Shown one piece after another: positions 12,901 through 24,369 of a stretch of 64,000 bases of DNA. Each line of letters starts with the position of its first letter. Position 1 is the first letter of the stretch. Source of the stretch: Phorcus lineatus (lineage: Eukaryota; Mollusca; Gastropoda; Trochida; Trochidae); the NCBI GenBank assembly GCA_921293015.1, contig OV121093.1, positions 28,158,622 to 28,222,621 on the forward strand, given 5' to 3'. The notes beneath the pieces were generated by a model, which was not told the DNA's origin, did not search any database, and saw only the letters and a program-made list of their open reading frames with translations. Both the position numbers and the translations under genes were made by a program.

Positions 12901-13500
12901 TTACTAGAAAAAAATCAAGTCTAGCTTGTTGTCGAGGGTTTCTTTTCCACCATGTATATTGCCTATTATCTATATTTAACTCTCTCCATGCGTCTAAATG
13001 TTGTCCAAAACAATTTGACGGGCTTTAGGATTGTTAATATTCTTATAATTTTCTAGGTCTATCGAAGGATCTAAAACAAGGTTCCAGTCTCCACAAATTG
13101 CAATTGAATCATTACCCATATCTATAATTTTACTAAATAAGTCTATGTAAAAAGACGGGGAGTCCAAATTGGGTCCATATAGATTAGTAAGAGTAAGTCT
13201 GATACGTCAATCGTTATATCCAAAATAATGTAATTTCCATTATCATCTTTAGCAATCTTATGTATTTCAAATTCAAAAGTATTGGTTAATAAAATGGCTA
13301 CTCCTCTCGAGTTTAATTTAAAAGGTGCAATAACACAATTTAATCCCCATTCATTTTTCATTACATTCTCCTGTTCAGTCGAAATATGGATGTCCTGAAG
13401 ACATATGATAGAGAACTTCTTCTTGTTGTATATATTCATAACTTCTTTACGTTTTCTTTTGTCGGCTAAACCTCTGCAATTGGCTGAGACAATGCTGATT
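9972..13500 (-). pseudogene. LINE ORF2: endonuclease-reverse transcriptase, broken
   Basis: Encodes the target-cutting endonuclease and the reverse transcriptase that copies the LINE RNA at the nick. Endonuclease landmarks are NCRGLADKRKRKE near 13440-13480, GDWN near 13105 and SDHSAV near 12835. RT landmarks are KNNKSPGLDSFPIEF, RPISLLN and GFIPGR (about 12080-11765), then GCRQGDPISPYLF (about 11700) and a zinc-knuckle-like C-terminus with HVYVECP. Frame changes occur near 13200 and near 13000. At about 11745 a frame change coincides with loss of roughly 100 residues expected between GFIPGR and GCRQGDP, including the catalytic motif A aspartate region. The motif C box reads YAND instead of YADD (about 11575). 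A TAA precedes the endonuclease homology and the first ATG is at 13439, inside the domain. Confidence 0.85.
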
Positions 13501-14423
13501 TTTTAAAGAGATTCCATGACTAGTATCTATAAATAGTACCCTATACATTAGTTGCTCTCTAGAAGTGGTAATTGTATCCAAGTGAGTTTTTTTGTGTTTA
13601 AATATAACAAAGAAAAGAAAAGATAAAAACAAAGAATTTTCCTTGATGCCATGGGTAAGACTTAGGGGCATGGATAGAGACTTCGCATCCCCATAGATAA
13701 AAGAAATAAAAGCTGCTAAGTAAATTGACTTGTTTGAAGATCTCCAATTAACATTAACAGTTATGTATAGAAGTATCTTCCCTGTATCCTGTACCCATGG
13801 ACTATCGAACACAATTTGCTTTTTTTAATGTTTGGTAAAATCCAAATACAACTTGTAACATAACACCTCGTGCTCTTATAGTCAAAATCGACTCCTGCAC
13901 AGAAACAGAAACATAAGAATGAACGACAAGCAAAATTCTCGTGGATATATACAATGGGCCATGTCATCAACTAATTATTGACCAGTTATTGCAATAAAGG
14001 TTTTCAAAATGGCATACTTACAATATGAGAATCCTTTGCTGAACACATATATATCCATATGAACATCACACACGTGCGTGGTTATAGCGCACATAAAACA
14101 AGATTCATGTGCTCGCGACAGCCCGGCGCACTCGCTAACCCGATAAACACTGTAGCTATTTATAGATGAAAGGGCTTAGAGTGCAACATATTAGCAGTTC
14201 GTATGCGTCTTTGAGAAAAAATAAAAAAGAAATGATGAAGGTTCATTTAACATATGAAAAATCAAAACAAATGTGAACGTATCCGACATGCAATATCTTT
14301 GCATTTCGTGCTCATACACAAAAAGAACCCTAACTTGTCAGGTGAATATATGGTATATGTTATGCAAAGGGAAAGGGGAATATTATTCATAAGAATGTAA
14401 ACAATGATATAATGGCACTGTGT
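13501..14423 (-). other. LINE inter-ORF spacer, non-coding
   Basis: About 920 bases lie between ORF1 and ORF2 of the LINE with no coherent frame. Members of this group usually have a much shorter gap, so an insertion or a decayed segment is possible. I recognise no nested element. Confidence 0.4.
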
Positions 14424-15176
14424 TTATTTTGGCGATTCAAGTCTGGCCCAGGTAGATCCAGGTTCGCGGGGGTCTCGCGACTCCAAAACAACTTCGGTGC
14501 CGACCACTCTGACCCGTGTCCAAACACCATCCTTCTCGCGTATTTCGGCGGCTTCCCGGCTCAAGATCGCTCTCTTCTTCTTCAGGAAGGGCGGGAGATC
14601 TGTTTGGATACTCATGCCTGATTTTCGCAGAGATTTTCTTGCTTCGTAGACAGCTTCACGGTCTGGCATGTAAGAAAATAAAGCAATAATGCTCCGCACA
14701 GCCTTGGGGTTATTTGCCGTTTGGAACTCCGATATCGGCAGGCGATGAACAATTTTAAAATAAATGTCACTCACTCTTGGCTTGGAGAAGTTCAGCTTTT
14801 CCATGAGAAAATTTCGTAGCGCACTCTCCGTATTTTCCCGAGGGGACTCTGCAATACCATAAAACAGCAAATTCTGCCGCCTGTCATGGATATCCTTTAG
14901 GAGATGCTGACGTTCGAGTTTCGCGCGTTCCTCCCGTTCATGTCTAAGCTCTTCTCGGAGATTCTTTATGTCAGTTTCGTTTTGAGAAACGCTAAATTCC
15001 ACAGCATTTACTTTCTCTTTCATGTCCTGAATATCCTTTCTCACCTCGTTGATCGACTGTTGTAATTCCTGTTTATTGTAAGTGATTAGGTCTGCAATTC
15101 TCTTCTCAGACGCGAGGATGTCATCCACCCCAACGACCTTGTTACGAGTAACACGTTGTGTTTCGCTCACTGACAT
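14424..15176 (-). CDS. LINE ORF1 RNA-binding protein (L1 ORF1p-like)
   Basis: An intact 250-codon frame for the nucleic-acid-binding chaperone that packages LINE RNA. Residues of about 20-100 form a heptad-rich coiled coil. Next comes an RRM-like segment beginning RRQNLLFYGI, then a basic C-terminal part with QTDLPPFLKKKRAIL, the usual order of L1-type ORF1 (Transposase_22-like). The start at 15176 (MSVSETQRV) was preferred to the upstream frame extension to 15233 because the extra residues are unlike the family and the ATG follows an AT-rich leader. It sits upstream of ORF2 on the same strand. Its intactness contrasts with the ruined ORF2. Confidence 0.75.
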   Translation of the reverse strand: MSVSETQRVTRNKVVGVDDILASEKRIADLITYNKQELQQSINEVRKDIQDMKEKVNAVEFSVSQNETDIKNLREELRHEREERAKLERQHLLKDIHDRRQNLLFYGIAESPRENTESALRNFLMEKLNFSKPRVSDIYFKIVHRLPISEFQTANNPKAVRSIIALFSYMPDREAVYEARKSLRKSGMSIQTDLPPFLKKKRAILSREAAEIREKDGVWTRVRVVGTEVVLESRDPREPGSTWARLESPK

Positions 15177-15380
15177 TGTTCGAGTATGTTCGAAATTATC
15201 AAAATTGCAATAAAATTGCAAATAAAGTTTCAACGTATTGTTTTGAGACTTTAATTCACAATTTTAATATTATTATATGAACATATATCTTTGAAACTAG
15301 TGGATTACTTGGATTTATCCATGGGGTAGCGAGAGCCCGCGAAAGTACGTCAAGCCTTCACCATGCGCAACCGGAAGGTT

Positions 15381-15395
15381 TTTTTTAAAAGATTT
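15381..15395. repeat. Candidate LINE target-site duplication, 5' side
   Basis: TTTTTTAAAAGATTT, partner of 9785-9799. It implies the element's 5' end lies at about 15380. Confidence 0.4.
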
Positions 15396-17729
15396 GAATT
15401 GAAATTATTTTTTTTAAATCATTGGGTGTGATGTATTGACATTTGTAAAATAATGTTATGATAATGGATTTTCCCAATCTGCACGGCAATATATTGTTAT
15501 TGTGATGATATTAAGAACCTTAGTCAGTTGTATTGTTTCTACGGTAGTTACAATTGATGGTTTAGGATTGTGCTCAACCTATTCTAACTAATGGCAACTC
15601 TTAAAGAGAGAATCTTTCCAATATAAACTGAATGAATTCAATAACACTTTGACCTTTCAAGATGTATGATTTCAGTTTACTTTTGATTTTGGAGTAGACA
15701 AATTACACAAGGCCTTCCTAATAGGCAGGTAAACTGGTTTGCAAATGTCACAAAGGAAGCATTCGGTCATATGAATGTGTATATTTAGAAGTCACTTTGT
15801 CGTGCAGTTGTATTGAATCTACAGAAGTCACAACAAACCACTAGGGGTGTTGCTACGACAGTATTCAGTGACCGTTGCTGATAATAATTTCGGTCATCGT
15901 GACTTCTGCCCATGCTCATTGAAAATTTGTTTGAATATATGACCCAGCTACATGTTTCTTTTGAATTAAGTAATTGCATTTGCAAACTTAAATTAATTAA
16001 CTTAACTTTCAAATAATCCCCCCTAAAAAGTCATGGATCAGCGTGGTGATTGCCATCAATACAGAGGAAATGTCAGTATTTTTGTTATCCTCATGAAACG
16101 TCAATGTGGTGACTGTGAGATACAGGACTAATTCGTTACATGTAATCATATTATCATTGTAACAAGATAAACCAAGCAAGTTAGAATGTAGCGTCTCAGG
16201 TTTTTAACTAAGTCCTCTAGCAGTGGAACATGAACGCTAGAGTAATTGTAACGTGTGTACCCTGAATACAGTAATACATTCAATGTACTCTAAACAACAT
16301 GCTTACCCTATGAATGCTTGAATATTGATTTTAGAGCAAAAGCTATGTGTTTGTTTCATTAAATTTACTCTTGAAGATTGACTTATGGCTTTAGGTAAAG
16401 GCTAAGCTAACCCCAATGAGCACTTGAACGTTATAAAGAGGTAAACAAAATTCATTCATAAAGAGGCAATTAATCATTAACAGACTTTCCAACAAACTTC
16501 AAACAGCTTATGTTAAGGCTGTCTCCACACATCACTAATATAGAAACACAAAACAATTATATGATTACATGACACAATATATTTCATAGCACAGAAAGCA
16601 AAATGTAAAGGCATGTGTATCTATTCGGATTTTGAACATAAAGGTGAATAAATTTGAGTAATTTCTCCAGAATGTTGCTTGTGAGTCATTGATATTCCTG
16701 AAGTGCAGTCGTGATACTGAAACATTTTAACAAGTACTTGACGAAATCCTACAACAGACAATTGTATAGAACCTGATATTCCACTTACATGTTGTGACGC
16801 TGTAGTAAATAATGACGGTTATCGAAAGTCAACTCGCGATAATTAGTTCATATACCAAAAAGAGCTTAGAATTTTTTCTCTGAGTGTATAATTTTATCAA
16901 TTTTTAAACATGCAAACATGGAATTGGCAAAGAAGGCTTTTGTTTTTAAGATAATGAAGGAAATGATTTGGTATAAACAATGGAATCTGAATATCATATA
17001 CTTGGAACAAATGTATAAAACTTATGCAACCCCTTTTTTAAACGTGATTTTAGCTACCGAATATGCAACGTTAGGACTCATATTCAAGCATCTGCAGGAA
17101 GTTACTAATGAATTAAACACTTGGTTCCTTCATATGTAATAAAATTTCAAACTCGATCCAATTACTATCTATTATATGTCAAATCCTTCAAATTGGCACG
17201 ATGGCGTCGAACTTTTTGTGAAATGCACGTTTTTCCGTTGCTAAATGTTGTTTGTTTCAACATGCAACACCCAATGCCCGTGCTTTACGTGCTTCTCTTG
17301 CCAATCATGAAAGGCGACACTCATGAATCAAACAACTGATGTTTGTGTGTCATATATTTTTTTTTTCAATTTAAAATAAGTGAATGAAAAATACTTCGCT
17401 ATCACGGATTTATACGCAAAAAACTAAGACAAATCCATAGCACGCCTACGATTAACATGATTTTCCTGAATTTAAATCTTGTTCTTTAAGACTGTTTACT
17501 CAAATGTTGAAATACTCAAATGATCCACTAAAACTTTTAGAAAATGACAAAGCATCCAATGGAGTTTATTTGTCGAAAATGTTTAGAAGACCTACAGTTA
17601 AAAACCATTGTTATTACTTATTCAAATTTTGGTCATGTATTATTGACAGTATTTTAAAAAAAATAAAATTTAATCATGTTTACAAAGCTTGAGCAGACAC
17701 AGCCTTTCATCTAGAAAACAAAGAATACA
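15396..17729. other. No gene recognised
   Basis: AT-rich and without supported features. Frames such as 16918-17139 lack recognisable domains or flanking signals. Confidence 0.45.
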
Positions 17730-19044
17730 CTGCTTTACTCGTCAGCGAATGCGAGTCAAACCGAGTCCTGCCTAAACAAACAAAATACCTGAGCCCCCAC
17801 AGACGGGTTTGTCACTGTGATATCACTGACTGTATCATGTTCAGTTGTTTACAGCTATGAAGTAGAGAGCATTATATTTCTACTTCCATCTTGACCTATC
17901 TTACAAGGGAGTCATGTACAGACTGTATGTAGTTGGCGAGTGTAGAGGTTATGCTTGTATGTTAATTTGACTTTGGAAACATCTTTTATCTCTAGAAAGA
18001 ATAGTATCACAGGGGTTCGAATAGCTGACTAAATACAAAGATACAATAAAGATTCTGGACTTTTGCACTCGTTTATGCTGTATTTTGTTTATGAAAACGT
18101 TTGGTTTTCCTTAAAAAAAAGTCGGGGCGTTTTGTTTTCGATAATTGTTCAGCAACTGAGATGTCGTCCCATTTGTTCTCTATATAACAGTCCGAAATAT
18201 TTTAAATTTGATTGCAATCAGTTATTCCGACACAAAAACGATGTTTTTTTGGATTTTTTCATGAGGTCAAATCAGCTTACTGAATCTCTGTGGATAAGAT
18301 AATGACCGCGTGTGTAAGATGATCCACGTAACACTCAAATTATAGGAGGAAAATAGTTTCATTTTATTTGCTTACAGTTTTTAGAACTTGCAGTGAACGC
18401 ATTTTTTAAATTCAGAAATTTGTTACATGGTGCGATTTGAAGTTTTGTAGCTTGCTTTAAAACTTCTGTTTTTCTATATACATTTCACGTGATAATGGCA
18501 GATATATTACCCACGCGACGCGCAATAATAATTCTCTCAGTACTACATGTGTTAATTTGAAAAGTACTTTATAGGTTAACACAGTTTCTCAAATACTACT
18601 ACAAAACTCTTAATAATAATTAGCGTTAAGACTTGTTACAAGATATTCATCTCCAGCAGATCTTAACCATCTATGATTATGGCGTTTTTATGTCAGCGTT
18701 TCATATGCAAATGACTTACAATATACCAATCACATTAATTTGGACAGCTTTTATCATCTTCACGTCACCCCATTAAATTGAGAATGTTAGGTCATTTACT
18801 GTGTTTTAACAGACAATGTGTTTGAGAAACAAGAACACTTTCAGGATATGATACTCAACAATTAACCACTGACCAAATACGCCAGATCAGACTAAAGTGT
18901 GCTGATTTGCTCAACTTCAAAATCTTAGTTTGTAAGCGTTGAACAAGACCGGGAAATGTTTTGATATTTGTCAGTGTGATTGACATGCTGAAATTAACAT
19001 TTGATTCAACACTGCTCCTCGTGCACCACAGTTTGGTGTAAAAT
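17730..19044 (+). repeat. Duplicated 5' flank, block A
   Basis: Clearly similar in the same orientation to 42150-43080 (block B) and 43450-44260 (block C). Shared strings include GTGATATCACTGACTGTATC, AGTCATGTACAGACTG, GTTGGCGAGTGTAGAGGTT and, further on, ATGCAAATGACTTA and the CACCACAGTTTGG stretch. It lies upstream of the block A gene, as block C lies upstream of its intact paralogue. Confidence 0.75.
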
Positions 19045-19452
19045 CATCAGTCAGATGAATTGACACTGTGCACTGATTGACCCGCCTGCTTCGTCGGGGA
19101 TTTTGAGTCTTGTTGATGTTGACCGTGATGCATGCTTTTCACGTGCGACTGGAAAAATGTTTCCCATTGCAAGACGATGCTTTTAAATTAGCTTGAAACA
19201 ACGTTACATGATTGAAATCATCTTTCCACTCTGATGTGTCAGTCAGATGAATAATTATTGACACTTTGCGACAATTGACCCGCCTGCTTCGTTGGCGATT
19301 TTGAGTCTTGTTGATTTTGCACGTGTTGCATGCTTTTCACGTGCGACTGGAAACACTCCATTCTAAATGTTTCCCATTACAAGACGATGCTTTTCAATCG
19401 TAAGAATTAGCTTAAAACAACGTTACATGATTGAAATCATCTTTCCACTGTG
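19045..19452 (+). repeat. Tandem pair of CACGTG modules
   Basis: Two head-to-tail copies of about 195-210 bases. Each runs CAGTCAGATGAAT, then TTGACACT, GACCCGCCTGCTTCGT, GCATGCTTTTCACGTGC, AAGACGATGCTTTT and ACGTTACATGATTGAAATCA. The pair sits about 1.2-1.5 kb upstream of the block A gene. The matching position in block C has one copy (about 44275-44410). Confidence 0.75.
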
Positions 19453-20490
19453 ATATGTTTTCTTAATGCATAACTTGTAGCAAGCTTATGTTGATAAAAT
19501 TAGTTTTGTGTATATCCTTATTTTCTTAACTTAGATAACAAAGTACAAAAACACGATCATTTTAGTATTATGACACATGTGATGTAGTCGACATATTTCT
19601 TGCTCCAGCAAGGGTTTCAAAAAGAGGCGTCCGACTTCCATTCTCCAGTCAACTCTCTGGTTTTTCGACTTCTTTTCTAGAACTACTGACTCTGAAACCC
19701 TGAAACTTTAACGATTGAGGATTATAAAGACTAGGGTCTGTAACAATGTTTATAATAAATATCACCGCCCTGTAGATGAATACAAAGATTGCACTTTGGG
19801 CAAGTGAAAAATTATTTTGTACATACAATTACCTTAATTATAAACTTAATTCAGTACTGAAAAGTTATGGGAACAATTACCTGGACAGCAAAAAAGCGCC
19901 ATATTAAATCTCTTTCTATTCAAACGTATGTTAAAATACCTCTCATTTCAGTATTAAGATTCACTTCAATTTTGCCGATGTCTTTTGATATAGCAATAGT
20001 ACTAGTCATTTATTGATTTCTTTCACAATTTTTGTAATATGTGTTCGACTGTATCAACACGTACACCTGTTTTGTTTAGTGAGTACATGTTTTGTTTTGG
20101 GATGTACGTATTTTACCGTGTAGGAAAAGGTTTACAATCGCGTAAGTCTAATATGTCATCTTTTTGCAATTTCAAAAATGTAAACATTTCACAATGTATT
20201 CAGATTATAAAATCAGTGAGCAAAAGAACTTGATTGAATGAGTTCATGAGTTAATATTAAATGACTGCAATCATGTCGAATGAAATATCCTCTGTGGTCA
20301 GAAATATCGTTAGTTTTTATTATCTTCTAAAAGTACAGATTTCCTTTCGTGATATATGATGTCAGTAAGCTAAACATATCTAGATATACAAGCTCGAGTC
20401 AACAACAACTGAAGCAATGACCTGGATACTTGCCAACTACTTGTAGTGTGTACATGTCGGTCCTTGTAAATAGATCAAAGTAAAGCTGTG
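19453..20490 (+). repeat. Duplicated 5' flank nearer the block A gene
   Basis: Similar to 44410-45425 in block C, for example GTAAGCTAAACATATCTAGAT at about 20366 and 45298 and GACCTGGATACTTGCCAACT in both. The conservation is highest in the last 200 bases before the ATG, as expected for a shared promoter. Confidence 0.7.
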
Positions 20491-20499
20491 AATATAAGG
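20491..20499 (+). promoter_or_regulatory. TATA-like box of the block A gene
   Basis: AATATAAGG lies about 80 bases before the ATG. The same string at the same distance precedes the block C gene (45426-45434) inside a conserved stretch, which supports a TATA promoter with a short leader. Confidence 0.5.
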
Positions 20500-20576
20500 C
20501 ACACATGAGAGGTGAACATTGCACTTGTCTGCTGAACGAGATAGAATAAACAGCTTGCGTTAGTATTTCATACACC

Positions 20577-22191
20577 ATGGAGTTTTACGTGTTATTCTCT
20601 GTGTGGATCATTGTTTCGTTTCTGTCAGAAGTCAAGGGTAATGAAGACATTGAACTGCTTAATGAAAAAGTGAGAATTCTTGAAAATGGGATGGAAAATC
20701 TCTTGGTAAGATTTGATTTGGACAAAATTATTTTGACTGATAAAGCTGATCTCTTAAGGAAACGGGTGAAGAAACTTCTCAAGAAGGCAAATATGAAAAA
20801 GACCATTCGACGATACATCACTGAGTCTTTGTCCGATATACTGGAAGACGACTCCGTTGAAAAATTGATCCAGTCTCAGGTTCTCTCCGAGGTGGGGCAC
20901 CTCAAAGGTGCCAACCATCAGATGAGGAGAGAACTGCATCAGATGAGGACAGCTCTTGAACAGATTGAGGAGGACAACAGGGTGTATCGAGATTGTCTAC
21001 AGAGAGGTGAGAGACAAAACACTGAAATTTCCCAAATTCTTGTAAATTCTGAACTCTTAACATCTGAATTAGCACGTCATGATCGACAAATCAGGGAACT
21101 TAATCACGAACTTAGAGACACGAAGGATTCATGTGAACTGTCATCTAAAGCTTTCAATAAAGAAATAAATCATGTACGTGATTTGTCTACATTTCTGAAA
21201 TCAAAAACTCTGAAAAATACGCTTGCATGGCATGAGCGTCAAATTAATGAACTCAATTTAACTCTGAGAGAACAAACTGATTCATGTAAATCAAGGAATT
21301 CTATTTCTATAATCAATGAGGAACCTGAATCGGAGTTAAATACAAGACAAACAACTTCAGTGTCCCCGACTACTGCTTCTGTACCTAGAGCATTAACAAC
21401 ATCTAAACCAAGCACAGAGAGAAGTCGGATCCTTGTAGTACCATCTGAATCAAGTGACCATCCTCAAATGCGACAGTTCAACATCATCAGGAACTCGTTT
21501 GACAAATATCCTTATCTGGCTCCTGATTATTATATGTCTGCACTCTATGTTTCCAAAATAAACTCTTTGTTAATTAATCTTTACAACCCCAGCAGGATCA
21601 TCATCTCAGAACTGAACACTTCCAAAACTGAAACAATACAACGCAATGTTAGTACAGTAGGAATGGCAGCCGATGAGGAAAGGGGAATTGTTTTCCTCAC
21701 AACATTTTATCCTACTAAATCAATCAGTAGAATGTCATTGCAGGGGGAAAACTTTACTACCTTAGTGGACTTGTCAGGTTATGATATGAATTCTCGTGCG
21801 ATGGCTATAAACCCATCAACAAAGACAATATATGCTGGTAATTATTTTAAATTGTTCAAAGTATTCTATGATGGAACTGGTTTGAGGACACTTGACACTG
21901 GTTCTGGTATCAACGCAGTAACTCTGGACATCACCAAGGGTTTCCTGTACTACAACAAGGGAGTTAAGCTGATGAAAATGTCATTTTCTTTAGAGATTAC
22001 TAGTGAAGTGACAGTTTAACTTTTATATTTGGAATCTGATTTTCCACCAAAATAAAGTGTATTACACGAGCTGGAGGAAATCCCCCGGTGTACTGGGAGT
22101 AGTGGATGTAAAAAATAACGGTGTGTCTAGAACACTTCAGACACTGAATGTGACTGGTGTGAGTTTCTACTCCATTTGTTTGATTCCGTAA
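20577..22191 (+). pseudogene. Secreted coiled-coil/propeller gene, frameshifted
   Basis: Single-exon paralogue of the intact gene at 45509. The first 480 codons are open: signal peptide (about residues 1-21, hydrophobic FYVLFSVWIIVSFL), a long charged coiled coil to about residue 250, a Thr/Ser/Pro linker (TTSVSPTTASVPRALTTSKP) and YWTD/LDLR-B-like propeller repeats with the GMAADEERGIVFL and FYDGTGL signatures. At about 22012 the paralogue has ACACAG and this copy has ACAG, a 2-base loss that creates an immediate TAA (22017-22019). The next frame then continues the paralogue's last 58 residues to a TAA at 22189-22191 without further damage. Either this is a young pseudogene or allele, or a protein short by its last one or two propeller blades is made. 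A sequencing error must also be excluded. Confidence 0.75.
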
Positions 22192-22560
22192 CTACACTCA
22201 ACATGGTTAGATATAGAAGTCTGAATTTATCTATGTATTATTTTGTTTATTCATACTATTATGTTCAATTCTTGATTATTGTTTTTGCAATGTTTGGACA
22301 TTAAAATTAGCATGTAAACAACAAGTGAAAATGTTCTTATATTCATTTTCAAATCTTGTAATTTAAGTAATGAAGGAATGTATGGAAGAAGTTGCAATAT
22401 GAGAAGCATATTTCTTCTCTTGTAAATATATCTTAAATATTTATGTTTGTTGTAACTTATCTCTTAAAATGTAACAATGCAGGTACGTATTCATGTTGTG
22501 GTTAAAACATATAATGCTGGAATTTATAAATGTTTGTTTTTAATTGACCCCTAATAAGGT
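22192..22560 (+). repeat. Duplicated 3' flank of the block A gene
   Basis: Matches 47126-47480 downstream of the intact gene, for example CTACACTCAACATGGTT against CTACAATCAACATGGTT and TACGTATTCATGTTGTG in both. The duplicated segment therefore extends about 350 bases past the stop. Confidence 0.7.
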
Positions 22561-22984
22561 ACACTCATGTCCTGCTAGGATAGGCCTTATCGCAAATCCC
22601 GTATTATTCTGTGTTTGTCGACAAGGCTGCTTTGACTGATAATCAAATGAGAACTCGTATAAGAACTGAACATTTTTCGCTGGAGAGTAAGCTGCACTAT
22701 AATCACTTGTTGCCAGCAAGGTTTAAATTAGCCAGAGATAGAAACTGAAGCAGTTAAGAGCCAAGCATGGGAAGATGGGTTAAATCAATCATACAAGCGC
22801 ATATGAATAAATCTTTAACTAGGTCACGGTAAGCTCGACATTGTAGCGCCATTGGAATTCAAATTAAAAGAACAAAAATATTTTTTTGGTATGTTATATT
22901 CTTACTTCTTTTTTAAAATATATCAATTATTAAAAAAATATGAATATATTTTTTTGAAATAACGTATTGGAGTAGAATATCAGA
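22561..22984. other. No gene recognised
   Basis: AT-rich, no supported feature. Confidence 0.4.
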
Positions 22985-23130
22985 CAGATGACTTGACATT
23001 TCCGCACTGATTGACCCGCCTGCTCAGTCAACAAACACGTCTCTGCACGTGTTGCACGTGTTGCATGTGTTGCACGTGTTGCACGCTTCTCACGAGCTAT
23101 CTACAGGCATCTGCTCTGCTACAGGAATTA
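22985..23130 (+). repeat. CACGTG module with local expansion
   Basis: Contains CACTGATTGACCCGCCTGCT followed by an expanded run of GCACGTGTT/GCATGTGTT units (about 23045-23090), then CACGCTTCTCACGAGC. It is the most E-box-dense copy of the recurring module. Confidence 0.65.
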
Positions 23131-23374
23131 AATCTCCAGGCACAGTTTTATATATTGTAAAGGTGTGTCTTATTCATTTATATTGAAAATAAGATTAATT
23201 AAATAAGACGTTTAAACTATGATTTTTAAATACGATTTGTCTGGGAAATATACACTGAAGTATTTTTAGATGTAATAGTGAAAAAAATAGATTATTTTTA
23301 TGACAATCTAATATCTCACAGAAATATAACTGTTAAATTTGGATCACGCCATCTACAATAGTAAATATTCTTGG

Positions 23375-23490
23375 ACTCTTTACGGGGCCGTTGTTGGATT
23401 CGAACCCACACCCTCAGAGTCAGGCACCACCGTCAGCATTAACCTTATCAGCACCTTACCAACTCGACTATTACGCCTTGACTTAGCTGC
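23375..23490 (-). repeat. tRNA-derived SINE head, minus strand
   Basis: On the minus strand GTGGGTTCGAATCC forms a pol III B box, and TAGTCGAGTTGGTAAGG about 60-70 bases upstream resembles an A box with the spacing of a long-variable-arm tRNA (Leu/Ser type). The arms do not fold into a clean functional tRNA, so a SINE head is the better call. The plus-strand frame at 23339-23584 is unrelated. Confidence 0.5.
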
Positions 23491-24002
23491 TTGTATTGTC
23501 ATCGTTCAGTGGTTAAAACAAATTCTAATGACATGCGACATCCATGGCAATGAAGTTCTGCATCTGGCATCACAGCACATCTAAAACGGTATTCACAATG
23601 AACTTACAGTTATCTAATAAAAACGGTAAAATGTTCATTAGCTTCACATATGAATAGAAACTTTCACTAATTCTATAGGTATAATTCTAATTTTCGTTTG
23701 GCAGCTTTATTATTCTATCTTAATAAAATGATGTTAGACAATATGAATTGAATTTTTCGTTAATTTTTCAGACGTCTTTTTCTTACATTAATCAGTCTCT
23801 CTGTTATAATTGCTTACTTGCTTCAGAAATATATGTGTAGGCTTCATCACAATCATTGTTTCCTATTCTAAAATTAGCCAATTTAACTTAAATTGACTTA
23901 TGACCAAACACATCATTATTTCAACTTTTTAAAAGGACTTTGCTGAATCGAGTGTTTTACATTCCCTATTTATACCAAAGCTTGACTAATAAATAAACAC
24001 TC
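23491..24002. other. No gene recognised
   Basis: AT-rich, no supported feature. Confidence 0.4.
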
Positions 24003-24300
24003 AACACTAGCTCAGTTGGTACAGTGTCCACTCCTCACATGGGAGGCCGGGTTCGACTCCTAAGCGTGTCATAACAAAAGACGTCAACAATAGATATTAC
24101 TTCTTGCTTGACACTCATCAATATGAGATAGAACATCATTTGAACAGGCCCGCTGCTTGTGCCGAGATTGGTGCAGTGGAAGCGAATTAGAAAATAGTAA
24201 CGCAGCCCCACCTCGGGTTCAAGTTGGAACCTAACGGACTCGTCATTCATGATTCGTGAAAGTGATGGTCACGTGACTACCCGGGTGTCACAAGTTGATG
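24003..24300 (+). repeat. tRNA-derived SINE, plus strand
   Basis: CTAGCTCAGTTGGTACAG is an A-box-like start and GGGTTCGACTCC about 40 bases later is a B box. The anticodon arm lacks the usual T33, so it is not a functional tRNA. A non-tRNA body follows to about 24300. Confidence 0.55.
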
Positions 24301-24369
24301 CATGAGTATTCTTGTATCTGTTCTGTTAGCCTTCATTATCTTCTCTAAACCTTGCTGCTAACCTTCACA

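Larger units (their letters stand above)
9797..15380 (-). mobile_element. L1/Tx1-like non-LTR retrotransposon, dead copy
   Basis: A two-ORF LINE of about 5.6 kb on the minus strand. Reading 3' to 5' on plus: poly-T run 9797-9807 (the element's poly-A tail), a 3' UTR, ORF2 with endonuclease and reverse transcriptase (about 13500 to 9972), a roughly 0.9-kb spacer, ORF1 (15176-14424) and a 5' UTR of about 0.2 kb. The class rests on ORF2 signatures such as RIRWYEEGEKPTNYF, RPISLLNALYK and QTGFIPGR, which are typical of the L1/Tx1 group. Candidate target-site duplications flank it. The copy cannot move on its own, because ORF2 has frameshifts, an internal deletion and a mutated active site. Confidence 0.85.

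Noticed and set aside
23339..23584. 81-codon plus-strand frame
   Set aside because: It runs antisense across a tRNA-derived SINE head and is not gene-like.
24003..24070. Functional tRNA gene
   Set aside because: A and B boxes are present, but the anticodon arm lacks the normal T33 and the stems do not pair cleanly. It continues into a SINE body.
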